Assembly (NCBI GenBank): GCA_009760885.1
Contig: CM019703.1
Coordinates: 14,552,459 to 14,616,458, forward strand
DNA length: 64,000 nt
Direction of reading: 5' to 3'
DNA from: Achatina immaculata
Taxonomy: Eukaryota > Mollusca > Gastropoda > Stylommatophora > Achatinidae
The notes beneath the pieces were generated by a model. That model was not told where the DNA came from. It did no database searches and saw only the letters and a program-made list of their open reading frames with translations. The position numbers and the translations under genes are program-made. Positions 11,291 through 22,559 of the stretch are shown piece after piece (within the stretch, counting starts at the first letter, position 1; each line of letters starts with the position of its first letter).

Positions 11291-12240
11291 GTCGGGAGTC
11301 AAAAGCTTATTTTACCGAGTGTTATCTCTTGCTCTACGACGTCACACTCATCATCACTCAATGTCCTCAGCACTACCCTCCCGTAATTCCCCCCAATACA
11401 GCAGCGCCTGTTCTATTGCCAGCTCTACTTTCCTGAATGTTCCAGACAACATTCTATTGTACTAATACAAAATGACGAAAGGGAGAGTAACGAAGGACAT
11501 GCATACCGTAACAGTGGAATCTGTTGAGATGTGTGTTTCCCCTGATACTTAAAGTAAAGAACGCCACCAATGCCCATGCCAACTCTCCACTTCATCAAAA
11601 GCCACTATTTCAACATTTTCGTGGCGGCAGCAGGTCTTAGGAACATCAGGACCTCCACGACAAGGAGTTCACACAATTACATCAACACCACAACGCCATG
11701 TACGCCGGCGTCAAATCACCATTTACGCCAGGTAGACCAACAAAGAAAGCAGCACGCACAGAAAATCACAAAACGGCAAACGATCTCTGGGGCTTATCGA
11801 ACGCACATCGTTGTGATGCCAGCTCTGGAATCCCTACCGCATGGCAGCGAGACCTGGAACCGATTGGGCGGCACATCACAAGAGATTGATGCGCGTAAGG
11901 TCTCTGTAAATCTTTTCATAACATTTCAACATACACATCGGAATACACAGCATATAGCGGGTCAGCTTTCAGTGTTGTGCCTTCTGTGTGTCGTGCGGTA
12001 GATCAGTGTCTTGTTTTCACAACGTCTCGCGAAAACTGCTATCACACATTAAGAAACTCGATACATCTCATAACTTTTACAATAAAAAGAAGGGAAAAAA
12101 TACTTGGCCAATTCTCTAAAGCACAGTGATTTTCACGTTTGTACAGAAAAGTCATTTGTTTTAGGGATTTTTTTTTCAAATAAATGTATGATTTTTTTTT
12201 CCCTTGAAATTGACATTTGAGTTATTCAACGGAGTAAAAT
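11291..12240. other. Unique sequence, no gene recognised
   Basis: A 143-codon frame at 11570-12001 is the longest here. It is rich in Thr, His and Arg, has no family motif I know, and overlaps a second frame of similar quality at 11698-11889. I do not call it a gene. Poly-T runs lie at 12165-12200. Confidence 0.5.
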
Positions 12241-12244
12241 GATG

Positions 12245-12500
12245 GTGTCAACCAGCAAATTACCGGTAACTAACCGATTAAAAACGAGAAAAACCGAAAC
12301 CTCTGGAGGTCGTCAGTTGCTGTAACCGGTTTATATTATTAAAAACTTAGTAAAAAGCAACCAGCGAAATAGTTCGGAAGTTAATCGGGTCAGTAGGTTG
12401 ACGATGCTCAGTTTGTATCGAAGAGAATCAGACAGTTCTGACTTTGGTTCAGCATGCGAGCAATGTGCGAAGATTAAATATCACTACTAATAAGATTTTT
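12245..12500. repeat. Dispersed repeat X, copy 1
   Basis: Matches 60728-61008 over about 260 bp. Shared words include ATTACCGGT, CTCTGGAGGTCG (CTTCTGGAGGTCG in the other copy), GTAAAAAGCAACCAGCGAAAT and CCAGTAGGTT/TCAGTAGGTT. No coding potential or known end motif was seen. Confidence 0.75.
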
Positions 12501-12602
12501 TTTAAAAATCACACGAACATATACTTTCCTCTGACGTCGGCAAAGTGTAACTACCAAATGTTGTTGTACTAAGAAAATCGGTATGTAGGAAAGTACTTCA
12601 AG

Positions 12603-12674
12603 CAAGGTGAGACACAGATACAACTGTACCAGTTTAAAAAAAAAAAAAAAACTCTAGCGCGATCACTGAGAATA
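12603..12674. repeat. Dispersed repeat Y, copy 1
   Basis: Shares CAAGGTGA, ACAACTGTACC (ACAATTGTACC in the other copy) and GCGCGATCACTG (ATCGCGATCACTG) with 20222-20290. It is short and unclassified. Confidence 0.55.
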
Positions 12675-12781
12675 TAAAGTGCCTTAAAGATAAAGTAGGT
12701 GTTCAATTCCTTAAGGCGAAATGTTGATTTTTTTTTTAAAAGTGTACAAAGTGTCTTTTTTTATCTATAAAACAGGTATAA

Positions 12782-13165
12782 GTGCTCCTCGATTTACGAT
12801 AGGATTCCGTTTTCGATGAACCCATCATAAATCGGTAATATCGTAAATCGCAAATGCATTTAATACACCTAACGTACGGAACACCACTGCTTAACTTAAC
12901 CTTAAACGTGCCCACAATACTAAAATTCTAGCAATATGAATAAACATTTAGAAAATAACAGTTAGAAGACGAACTGTTTACGAAGCTGATGATGATTATT
13001 ATTGATATGACAACAAAGTTGAGAGAAAATATAGTACAACATAATGTTAGCCCGAGGGGGGGGGGGGGGGATATTAAAAAATTCAAACTCTGAAGTAGGG
13101 CTTCTAATGTGTGTGTATCACTTTCGCACAATCGAAAAGTCGAACAATCGTAAATCGAGGAGCAC
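12782..13165. mobile_element. MITE with perfect 19-bp terminal inverted repeats
   Basis: GTGCTCCTCGATTTACGAT at 12782-12800 is the exact reverse complement of 13147-13165. The right end continues outward as CACCTG, implying an ancestral CAGGTGCTCCTCG terminus. On the left CAGGTA is separated from the repeat by a few bases, so that end has been altered. The 384-bp interior has no transposase. The terminus resembles pogo/Tc1-like elements, but no clean TA duplication remains. A poly-G run sits at about 13057-13069. Confidence 0.75.
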
Positions 13166-13344
13166 CTGTGTTTGGGTTATTTCTTGAAAACTGTGTAAGG
13201 TGTCTTGTACAAAGCAGATATTTCATTTCTGTATAATAGCTGATTTCGTCAAGACATTTTATTATAAAGTGTCTTCAATAAACATATACTGTCAAGTGTT
13301 TAAAACAGACTTCTGGAAGCTTAGCTGATTTATTTCAGCAGTGG

Positions 13345-13862
13345 CACATAGTTATCACCAGCAAAACAAAACTTGGTCAAGATCATACACATGGTTATTA
13401 CCAGCGAAACAAAACTTGGTCAAGATCTTACACATGGTTATCACCAGCGAAACAAAACTTGGTCAAGATCATACACGCGGTTATCACCAGTGAAACAAAA
13501 CTTGGTCAAGATCATACACGCGGTTATCACCAGTGAAACAAAACTTGGTCAAGATCATACACGCGGTTATCACCAGCAAAACAAAACTTGGTCAAGATCC
13601 TACACATGGTTATCACCAGTGAAACAAAACTTGGTCAAGATCATACACGCGGTTATCACCAGCAAAACAAAACTTGGTCACGATCTTACACATGGTTATC
13701 ACCAGCGAAACAAAACTTGGTCAAGATCATACACATGGTTATCACCAGCAAAACAAAACTTGGTCAAGATCCTACACATGGTTATCACCAGCGAAACAAA
13801 ACTTGGTCAAGATCCTACACATGGTTATCACCAGCGAAACAAAACTTGGTCAAGATCCTACC
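13345..13862. repeat. 43-bp minisatellite, about 12 copies
   Basis: The units share GTTATCACCAGCGAAACAAA and ACTTGGTCAAGATC and are 43 bp long. Because 43 is not a multiple of 3 and no frame of the unit contains a stop, long repetitive frames arise in all three plus-strand frames with a 43-residue protein period. These are by-products of the repeat, not genes. Confidence 0.95.
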
Positions 13863-14091
13863 TGTAGGAGGTCTTCCTGGAGTCCCTACATTAGCCCCCC
13901 GCTGACTTATATTCTCCGCGGAACAACATTTTATACCCAATCACGACATGCGTATTTTGACCGCTGCCAGGTTCGCCTTGCGCTTCGTGTTACATTTGTC
14001 CTGCATCACTTCTTACGTTGCTCCGCGACTTCCCTCCAGAAGGATTCTTTCCTTGCTCTACGCTTGATTGCTGAGGGGACCTTACTGTCAT

Positions 14092-14109
14092 TTTCTCTCT
14101 CTCTCTCTG

Positions 14110-14177
<68 letters not shown>
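14092..14177. repeat. (CT)n microsatellite
   Basis: CT dinucleotides with a few TTT and TGT interruptions. Confidence 0.97.
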
Positions 14178-14179
<2 letters not shown>

Positions 14180-15284
14180 CACACTGTCCCTTTAATCAAA
14201 TGGATAGTACTCCATTTGTATAAACAAAAGTGAAATCAGTTTTACTGTGGCGCCCCTGACCAACCATCACAACCAACAGAAATCACATCAGCCAACACAA
14301 CAAGGACACTACAATATTCCAACAGGACTTTACCCAACTCAATACACAAACACACCAATATTTCGACATTACAAATCTCACTTCACATCCCGAACGTCTA
14401 TTCGGGCTCATCTGACCATGGTTCCTTACACGCTATATATCTGTCTCAATGCAGCGCAGTTGGTAACGTAAAGCTGTTGATATGGGACATAACGGAACAA
14501 AAAATAAACGGCTTTCCACTGTGATGAGCCTAATGAAAAGTCTACTTCTTGGCAAAGCCCCGTCACCTGATATTCTGCTTCCACCATAAATATGACTATA
14601 TAGAGTCCATCCGAAGAAAGCCATAGCAAGGAAAACTCCCGTGGAATCATATTTTATTTCTAAAACAAATCGGTTTCTTCAATGCTCCTAAAGAAAGTCA
14701 ATGCTAGGAAAGCTCCTTCGTTTGATATTTAACTTTTACTATAAATCCGCTTCTTGACTCCACCCAAGAAAGGAAAGCCATCCCCACCCCTCGGTAAATA
14801 TTTTACACCTGCTACAACCAACAGTAAAGTATTTCTTGTTCTCAGTTACAATGCTCCAAGTTTCATTACGATAACTGTACTGCAACATGCCCCTCAGTTT
14901 CAGATAGCAATTTTTACAAAACCATTTCGTTTCTATAGATCGGGCAGTTCTTTTACACACGGAAAAAGTTCTTGTTTCTAAAGAAAAGCAGGAGAACGGA
15001 AGCACACCTTGTCAGCAGCATAAAACAGACTAAAACCTAAAAAGCAGTACTCATGGAAAGTACACTCCGTATCCTTCACTTGTTCCTATACTATAAACCT
15101 GTGTTAGTTTAACAATTTTGTGTGGCAGATCAGCATTTCATTCGCCAAAATGCCTCCTACGTGTACAGCTTACCCAGAGGGACATGGAAAATGAAACAGG
15201 CATCAGAGCGGAAATATGCATTTGTCGATAAGAAGCAAAATAGAAAAATGGCATTATTCTACGGCAATCAAAGAGGAAACTGAT
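14178..15284. other. Unique sequence, no gene recognised
   Basis: Only short chance frames on both strands (for example around 14250-14470 and 14740-15005). No domain or repeat was recognised. Confidence 0.5.
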
Positions 15285-16262
15285 ATTTTTTAGATGGGCA
15301 TCCAAGAGGAAACTGACATTTTTCGATATGTATTAAAGAGGAAACAGGCGAATATATATGGTCATTCAAGACAAAACAGGCAAGTGCGCATGGCAATTAA
15401 AGAGGAAACAGGAGCGTGTATATGATCATCCAAGACAAAACAGTCATGTGTACATGGCCACTAAAGAGGAAACAGGCGTATGTATATGATCATCCAAGAC
15501 AAAACAGTCACGTGTACATGGCAATTAAAAAGAAAACAGGCATGTATACATTGCCGCCAAAGATCAAACTAGAATGTGTACAAAGACAAAATAGGTTTTT
15601 TGTAAAGGACCATTAAAAAGAAAACATACATTTATATACAGACATCAAAATGAACACATACTTGTAAATGGCCTCAAAGGATAAAAAAACAGGTATTTGT
15701 ACATGGCCTCAAAGAATAAAAAAACATGTATTTGTACAAGGTCTCTTAAAAAAAAAAAAGGTACACGACCTCAAATAAAAACAGATATTTGTACACGGCC
15801 TTTAAAGAAAAAACAGATATGTGTACATGGCCTCAAATGGGAAAAACATATATTTGTACACGGTTTAAAAACATGTATTTGTGCACTGCCTTCAAAGAAA
15901 ACAACAGGCATTTGTACACGGCCTTCAAAGAAAACAACAGGCATTTGTACACGGCCTAAAAACAAGTATTTGTACACGACCTTCAACGAAAGAAAAACAG
16001 GCATTTGCACACGGCCTTCAAAGAAAAAAAACAGGCATTTATGCACGGCTTTCAAAGAAAAAAAACAGGTTTTTGTACAAGGCCTTCAAAGAAAAAAACA
16101 GGTATTTGTACACGGCCTTTAAATTTTAAAAAATCAGATATCTGTACATGGCCTTCAAAGAAAAAAATAAGGTATTTGTACATGGTCTTTAAACAAAACA
16201 ACAACAACAATAACAAAACACAGGTATTTGTACACGACCTTCAAAGAAGGAAGCTGAAATTT
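15285..16262. repeat. Degenerate minisatellite, about 33-bp units
   Basis: Roughly 25 to 30 diverged units share CATTTGTACACGGCC and TTCAAAGAAAA. The left end (15285-15560) carries an older form with GTATATGATCATCCAAGAC. The array opens frames with ICTRPSKK-like peptides on the plus strand and FFEGRVQMPV-like peptides on the minus strand. Both are repeat artefacts. Confidence 0.9.
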
Positions 16263-16520
16263 GTAGTCGGACATGAATGACGAGAGTGGCATCTGCAGAT
16301 GGGCACAGCAAAGCAAACAGTCCGTATTCTGATACTGAGGTAACGTTTTAAATTTTCTAACGCTCTGGCAAGTGGCAGCTATCAAACACCAGTCAGATGA
16401 GGATGTCCTGAAGACATAACATGAACATCACAGGATGGGAGCTCAATGAGGTGATTTTCATTTACGCCTAGGAGCGGCCTTCAGTTGCAACCACCATGGC
16501 AAATGCCAGTTAGCTAAGCT

Positions 16521-16992
16521 CTGAGATCACCACAATTTATGTGAGATCACCACAGTTTATATGAGATCACCACAGTTTATGTGAGATCACCACAGTTTAT
16601 GTGAGATCACAACAATTTATGTGAGATCACCACAGTTTATATGAGATCACCACAGTTTATGTGAGATCACCACAGTTTATGTGAGATCACAACAATTTAT
16701 GTGAGATCACCACAGTTTATGTGAGATCACTACAGTTTATGTGAGATCACCATAATTTATGTGAGATCACCACAATTTATGTGAGATCACCACAGTTTAT
16801 GTGAGATCACCACAGTTTATGTGAGATCACCACAGTTTATGTGAGATCACCACAGTTTATGTGAGATCACCACAGTTTATGTGAGATCACCACAATTTAT
16901 GTGAGATCACCACAGTTTATGTGAGATCACCACAGTTTATGTGAGATCACCACAGTTTATGTGAGATCACCACAATTTATGTGAGATCACCA
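16521..16992. repeat. 20-bp satellite, about 23 units without indels
   Basis: Unit GTGAGATCACCACAGTTTAT. Every unit is exactly 20 bases across about 470 bases. Variation is confined to a few positions: CAGTTTAT or CAATTTAT, CACC or CAAC, GTGAG or ATGAG. A block containing an ATGAG unit and an AACAA unit occurs twice, 60 bases apart (16561-16620 and 16641-16700), so a three- to four-unit block was duplicated. Confidence 0.97.
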
Positions 16993-19076
16993 ACTGGCAA
17001 TGTTAAGAATAACTAGTAACCGGGTTACTGGCTCGGTGGTTTGAAGTACATTAGGGATGTTAAGGATCACTTGCCACCGGGCACCGGCTCCCAAGACTGG
17101 AGCACGTCAAGAATGTTCAGGATAACCGTTAATCCGCTGTGTACTCGTTGGTTCTTTGTTATGACTGCAGTGAACTTCCTCGCTAAGCGCAAACAATATC
17201 AAACTTTGAAAGTTACTGCTTAAATGACTGGCGGTAAATATTAATATAAAATCTGTTGGCAGCCTATTTATCTGTCCAGAAACATCATCTCCCCTTCTGT
17301 TTGTCTTACCTCTGTGCATTCGCTCACAAAGAGACACACGAACATAAACGCCACGTCTTCCTTTCGCTTTTGTACTGCATATCATCAATCTACCTGCACT
17401 GTCTTTTGTTTATAAACAGTTAAGCTTGTGTCTATTCTACCCGTGCCCTCCACGATTTTTATTTATACTTTTCTTCGCCGGTTCTCAAGCTTACGATCGG
17501 AGTCCTCTACGTCTCTTTCAATCACTCTGCTGAGAAGCCCTGTAAACCAGAGAGAAAAAAAAAAACGAACGCACGTGCGGACAGACTGGTGCGGGCGCAC
17601 ACCTGCTTCAGCCATCATGATGCTTTCTATACAAATAATATTGCTCACCCACGGGAGCTGGTTTCCGAGTCGCGCATGTACGAACAACCACGGAGCATGA
17701 CATTTCGCTCAAATTTTTGCACGTTTCCTACACGCGCTGCTTGTATATCCCTCACGATTGATCTCCCCTTGTACCGTCGTGACGGACGCGTCGAGTTCTC
17801 TTGGAACCACAAACTTCACACAATAGTCTTATTCCACTCATGCTGGAAGGTATGTTCTGTATTTATAGCGTGATTTCCGCAGCTAAACGGAGACCTTCCC
17901 CCGCCCCCCCCCCCCCAATGTATCATAACTGCCCGTAGTCTGTCCTAAAAGATATGATATAAGCGAGGATTATTTTTATTCCACAATTACAATTCTAAAA
18001 AGGCAAGAAAATAAAAGAACACAAAAGAAACTTACTTGTTGAGCTTGTCTACTTTACTTAAGATATGCTACTGTGCACGTGAAATGTAAACCATACAGTC
18101 TAAATGTACCTACACTCCACGCTGACTCTGAAAACTCCAAACTTCTAAACTACTAAAGTTTCATCTCCACGTGTTGTCCTGCTACATGACTTTCTCAGGG
18201 CGTATTCTACCATGCCCAGAAACACTGTTTAAGTAGGGAGGTTGTAGGCATTCTTCCCAACAACTTTATGTGGTAATTCTAATCAGATGAGAGATTTTCT
18301 AAATGTTGTACGGGGACAGAATATTGTTCTCAAAAGATGATATTCTCCACTGATCACATTTCCAAAGAACTGTGCCTAGATAAAACGAGAAAGAACAAGA
18401 ATACAGACGCACGACATCACCTACACTGTTGGCTTTTGGAAAAAAATGACTACTGTACCAATAAAACGGATTAATAATGTTACACTTTAAATTACATTTT
18501 AAAAAGATGTCTTACAGACTACAGATGGATGGATAACGTATAGAGAGAGCCGGAATCTGATTGGTGGGATGAAATGTGAGACTAAGGGCCAAAGCAAGGA
18601 TGAAGGTCAATGCTGATCTTCCGAGGGAGGATGGCACACGATGATGATTCAGGACCATGCTATTTACTGCCATCGCAATTACTTTTAACGTTTACTATTT
18701 CAACGCTTCTTATTTACATGTATAACCTGACTGACGATCTAACCGCGAAGATCTCTCCCAGTTAAGTGTCATTTTTGTGCTATTTGTTGTTTCATTAGTT
18801 TCGTCTTCCTTTACAATGATATCGCTGAAATAATGGTTTACATTTCTACATGCTCATTACACTGCATCTTTGGCCACATCTTCTCACTTTTTACTTATTT
18901 CCTTTTTTTTCTGTACACTCGCGCCATACATCTCTGGCTTTCTCTAATCTGCTAGAACCAGCTTTGCAACGATGTAGAAAGATCGCGGATAACTGCAGAC
19001 ATTCGGTGACATATTACACATGCTATACTCTATATATGTTTGCAAGTAACAAGAGAAGCGAGCTGTCCCTAAATAC
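16993..19076. other. Unique sequence, no gene recognised
   Basis: Small frames only (17041-17223, 17428-17700 and 18850-19203, the last running into the next minisatellite). A poly-C tract lies near 17900-17918. No domain was recognised. Confidence 0.5.
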
Positions 19077-19262
19077 AGTCGCAAAAGGTAACCGAAGCAT
19101 GTTGTTCCCAAATATAGTCGCAAAAGGTAAAGAAGCATGCTGTCCAAAATCAGTCGCAAAAGATAACAGAAGCATGCTGTCCAAAATCTGTCGCAAAAGA
19201 TAACAGAAGCATGCTGTCCAAAATCAGTTGCAAAAGATAACAGAAGCATGCTGTTTTCAGTG
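19077..19262. repeat. 37-bp minisatellite, about 5 copies
   Basis: Units share CGCAAAAGATAACAGAAGCA and TGCTGTCCAAAATC. The first two units are diverged (GTAACCGAAGCATGTTGTTCC). Confidence 0.9.
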
Positions 19263-19654
19263 TAAATTGCAGACAGCAGAACAAGCAAAATAAACGCATA
19301 CTCAAACGCATACAGTCCCAAGTTACAGTATAAGTACGCTCTCTGCAGCATGAAGGAAGCACTTTGTCTCCGGAATGGTTAATGTGTAATTGCACACGCC
19401 AAGTCTGCAGTGCCACGAAACAAGAGCCACGACATACAAGGCATTATTTTTCATGAAACCCAGCACGCTATGACAAGAACTACCCACCATTCGGTGGCGC
19501 CTCCTTTATGGGTCCCTGTTGAGCACTCACTGAAATTTCAAACCAGAAATTGAATTAAAGATTAGAAATCGATTTCTGCATGCAGCCGTTAAATATTTAC
19601 CAAACTTGATTTTTTTAAAAATTGTATTACAGTGCTCGAAATTTACATTCTGTG

Positions 19655-20090
19655 CAAATCCACAGGTTAATTGTTGATATATGGAGAATCCAATCACAGG
19701 TTATTTGCTGACATACAGCAAATGCAATCAAAGGTTACTTTTGGCACCAGGCAAATCTAAAGATTATCTGTGAAAATGTCAAATCCAATCACAGGCTTCT
19801 TGTTGCAATATGGCAAAATCAAGCGTTCACTGCTGGCATATAGCAAATGCAATCAAAGGTTACCTGCTGACATATGACAAATTCAATCAAAGGCTACTTG
19901 CGGGTTTATGACACATTCAATCAGATGTCACGTGTTGATATTTTGAGACCCAATCTCAGGTTACTTATATTAGTGCAAGGGCACCCCAAACAAAGTTTAC
20001 TTGCTGACACGTGATACATTTCGAAGACTGACAACTTTCTGGTAACAATGGCAAATTCAATCAAAGGTGACTTATTATTTATTAATCAAC
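19655..20090. repeat. Degenerate minisatellite, about 38-bp units
   Basis: About eleven diverged units share CAAATGCAATCAAAGGTTAC and TTGCTGACATAT words. Much older than the neighbouring 37-bp array. Confidence 0.75.
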
Positions 20091-20221
20091 AATTAAAAGA
20101 AAGACTGAAACAACCATTTACTATCTTGTATTTTATTACTCAACAAGCGCAAGTAATACCGCGGTCACTGTACTTCCAGGAAAGTGAACGTCATTCAGCG
20201 GTCGCGTTAATAGGCAATTAA

Positions 20222-20290
20222 CGGCAAGGTGAAGGACAAGGTACAATTGTACCGATTTCAAAAAATCCTATCGCGATCACTGTTATATGC
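20222..20290. repeat. Dispersed repeat Y, copy 2
   Basis: Matches 12603-12674 through CAAGGTGAAGGACAAGGTAC, AATTGTACC and CGCGATCACTG. Function is unknown. Confidence 0.55.
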
Positions 20291-20544
20291 CATCTGACAT
20301 AACGCAATACACAATGAAAGCTCATAAGGATCGTTCCTTATTTTACAGTTTCACAGCAGAACGAATAACATCATATTTATGAACTACCTTTATGAAATAT
20401 TCTCTAAAATATATAAGATTACTAAGGAAATTCTAATACTTTAACCAAGGTTTCTCACTTTCATGAGAGTTGCAGGAAGAAAGTGTGTACTTTCAGAACA
20501 CAGTTTGGAGTTTTATACTGAATATGGCCACTTTCAACTGAAAA

Positions 20545-21192
20545 AACACATAAGGCAGCTGAAATATTTATCAATGAGGATAAATTGGAAGAGGTGGAGA
20601 GCTTTGAATATATTGGATCATTACTAATAATGGAAATACGAGGAGGGAAATTAAAAGGAGGACATCTTTCGCTCTTCAAAAACTAAAACAACTAAAGAAG
20701 CTGTGGAGAGGAACAGACAGAACTATAAAAATAAGATTTTCAAGGGCATGCATCTTTCCCATCGCAACATATGCCTGTGAGACCTAGACACTTAACAAAA
20801 CAGCTGAGAAACACATAAATGCCTTTGAATGTAAATGCTACAAAAGAGTTCTTCAGACATCATGGAGATACAAAAAAAAGAACAAATATATCCATACTAC
20901 AAGAACTTAATATTGAAGAAGGCTGGCTAGTAAAGAGGATTAAAGAGAGAAAACTTAAATATTCTGGACACATTAAACGTCATGATAATCTACAGAAGAC
21001 CGTCTTGGAAGGGTACATAATGGGAAAAAGAAAGAGAGGAAAGCCAAGGCGAAGATGGCTGCAAGACATCGTTGATGATCTGCAAATGGATGCATTAGCA
21101 GCAGGTCATCATGCTTACAACCAAGAGGCCTACAGGATAGCTGTTAGGGTGGCAAAGTTCCGCACGGGACATGCAAATGAATGATTGACCTG
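20545..21192 (+). pseudogene. LINE-B 3' end (RTE/BovB-like RT C-terminus)
   Basis: A 5'-truncated LINE copy. The first half (20545-20815) matches the region after the RT palm (KLEEVESFEYIGS) but is shifted and stop-broken. The second half, at 20819-21184, is an open frame of 121 residues. It reads KKRTNISILQELNIEEGWL, RKLKYSGHIKRHDNL, GKRKRGKPRRRWLQDIVDD and ends in HANE. That is the typical C-terminus after RT in RTE-like elements. The sequence ends in AATG-type repeats (GCAAATGAATGATTG), the family's 3' tail. Other copies lie at 37845-38232, 48459-48828, 56189-57420 and 63717-64000. Clade assignment to RTE/BovB rests on the C-terminal pattern and is moderate. Confidence 0.85.
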
Positions 21193-21275
21193 ATAGCCGC
21201 ACCCACGACACTGCCGCTTGAAGAAAGTGCACTATGAATACAGAGACTGAACGCTGTCACTTCCACAAGACTATG

Positions 21276-21277
21276 CC

Positions 21278-21319
<42 letters not shown>
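21276..21319. repeat. (GA)n microsatellite
   Basis: About 21 GA dinucleotides. Confidence 0.97.
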
Positions 21320-21321
<2 letters not shown>

Positions 21322-22160
21322 TGTACTCCGAGTATAAAGTTTAGAGCAGAAACAATTTTTAAACTTCTTATCACAGCACTGTTAAGGTATAACCGGCATT
21401 CCACTTGTCACACACGGGGCCCTCTAACTGTGATTAATTTATTTCTGACCCGTTTTAGGGCCCAGACAAAGCTAGTTCTGAACTTTATAGGTATCAGCTT
21501 GGCCTACTTTGAAGTATCAATATATGCTGTGATTTTCTACATGTAATCTATCCATCTGCCTGTCTAAAATGTATGATGAAAGGCAGAATACGGCCCTGAC
21601 TTATGTTCACGCTTTTGAGCACTGACGTTTCTCAGCCCGCTCGACTTAGGGGATGTGGGCGGTGGTGGAGATTTGGGGGGAAAAAAAGAAGGGGTGGGGG
21701 GGGGGGGTTCAATACAATAATGTTTTGAAATGATAATTCTGAACATGCAGAACTGCAACATGACAAGCACACAGTCACCATCATTGCCCCTGTAATCTGA
21801 ACAGCTGAGAATGTTCACCACCAACGTCCACAAGAAATGAGCTTTTACTGCTTTAAAATGAGTTTAAAATGTACATGATGGTCCATTCCAAAAAGCCGGC
21901 ACCAACATGTTAGTACTGTATTGTCAGTACCTGATGGTAGAATCATTTGTCTTCATTATGTCAGTGATATACGATGCAGTGAAGACAGATGAAAGCGAAT
22001 AGAGAATGTGAAAAAAGAAGAGGAGAAGGAGGAAGGGAGAGTGTGTGCGCGAGTGCGTGTGTTAGAAAGGAATTCAACATTAAGTGTAAATGAAACACGA
22101 CTGGTAGGTAGGTAAGAACTGACAGGCAGGTGCAGGTTTAAACACAAGCCGGAGGTAAGG
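21320..22160. other. Unique sequence with a poly-G tract
   Basis: No gene recognised. A G-rich stretch with a run of about ten G lies near 21695-21708. Confidence 0.5.
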
Positions 22161-22164
22161 TGCA

Positions 22165-22312
22165 AGTTGAACACAAGTGGTAGCAAAGTTGAACACAAGT
22201 GGTAGCAAAGTTAAACACAAGTGGTAGCAAAGTTAAACACAAGTGGTAGCAAAGTTAAACACAAGTGGTAGCAAAGTTAAACACAAGTGGTAGCAAAGTT
22301 AAACGCAAACGG
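22165..22312. repeat. 22-bp minisatellite, about 7 copies
   Basis: Unit AAACACAAGTGGTAGCAAAGTT. The last copies vary (AAACGCAAACGGTA). Confidence 0.95.
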
Positions 22313-22484
22313 TAATACAGATGGGTAAGTCAGACACAAGTAGTAGACGACAATGAGAGAGGAAAGTATGTAAAGTTGAACGTTATGTGGTAGGTGTTAA
22401 ACATGATAAGGCAATGCCGTGAATGAAGTGTACTGCCGTATTATGTGGGAAAGTGTTCTTTAGTAGGGGGCTTTTTTCTGTGGA

Positions 22485-22488
22485 GGGG

Positions 22489-22532
<44 letters not shown>
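22485..22532. repeat. (GA)n microsatellite
   Basis: Uninterrupted GA run following a GGAGAGA lead. Confidence 0.97.
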
Positions 22533-22559
22533 TGTTGAACATTAGTGATAAATGCGAGC

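Noticed and set aside
11570..12001. 143-codon frame as a possible host gene
   Set aside because: No recognisable domain, signal peptide or codon bias; an overlapping frame of equal quality exists and no splice or repeat support was seen.
13373..14195. Overlapping frames of 105-173 codons with a repeated peptide
   Set aside because: They are generated by the 43-bp minisatellite and the adjacent CT repeat, in three different frames; there is no independent coding evidence.
15697..16280. Basic repetitive frames (ICTRPSKK-like) on plus and FFEGRVQMPV-like on minus
   Set aside because: Translation of a degenerate AT-rich minisatellite on both strands.
16521..16992. CRISPR or telomere-like array
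   Set aside because: Uniform 20-bp units without spacers, and not a known telomere motif.
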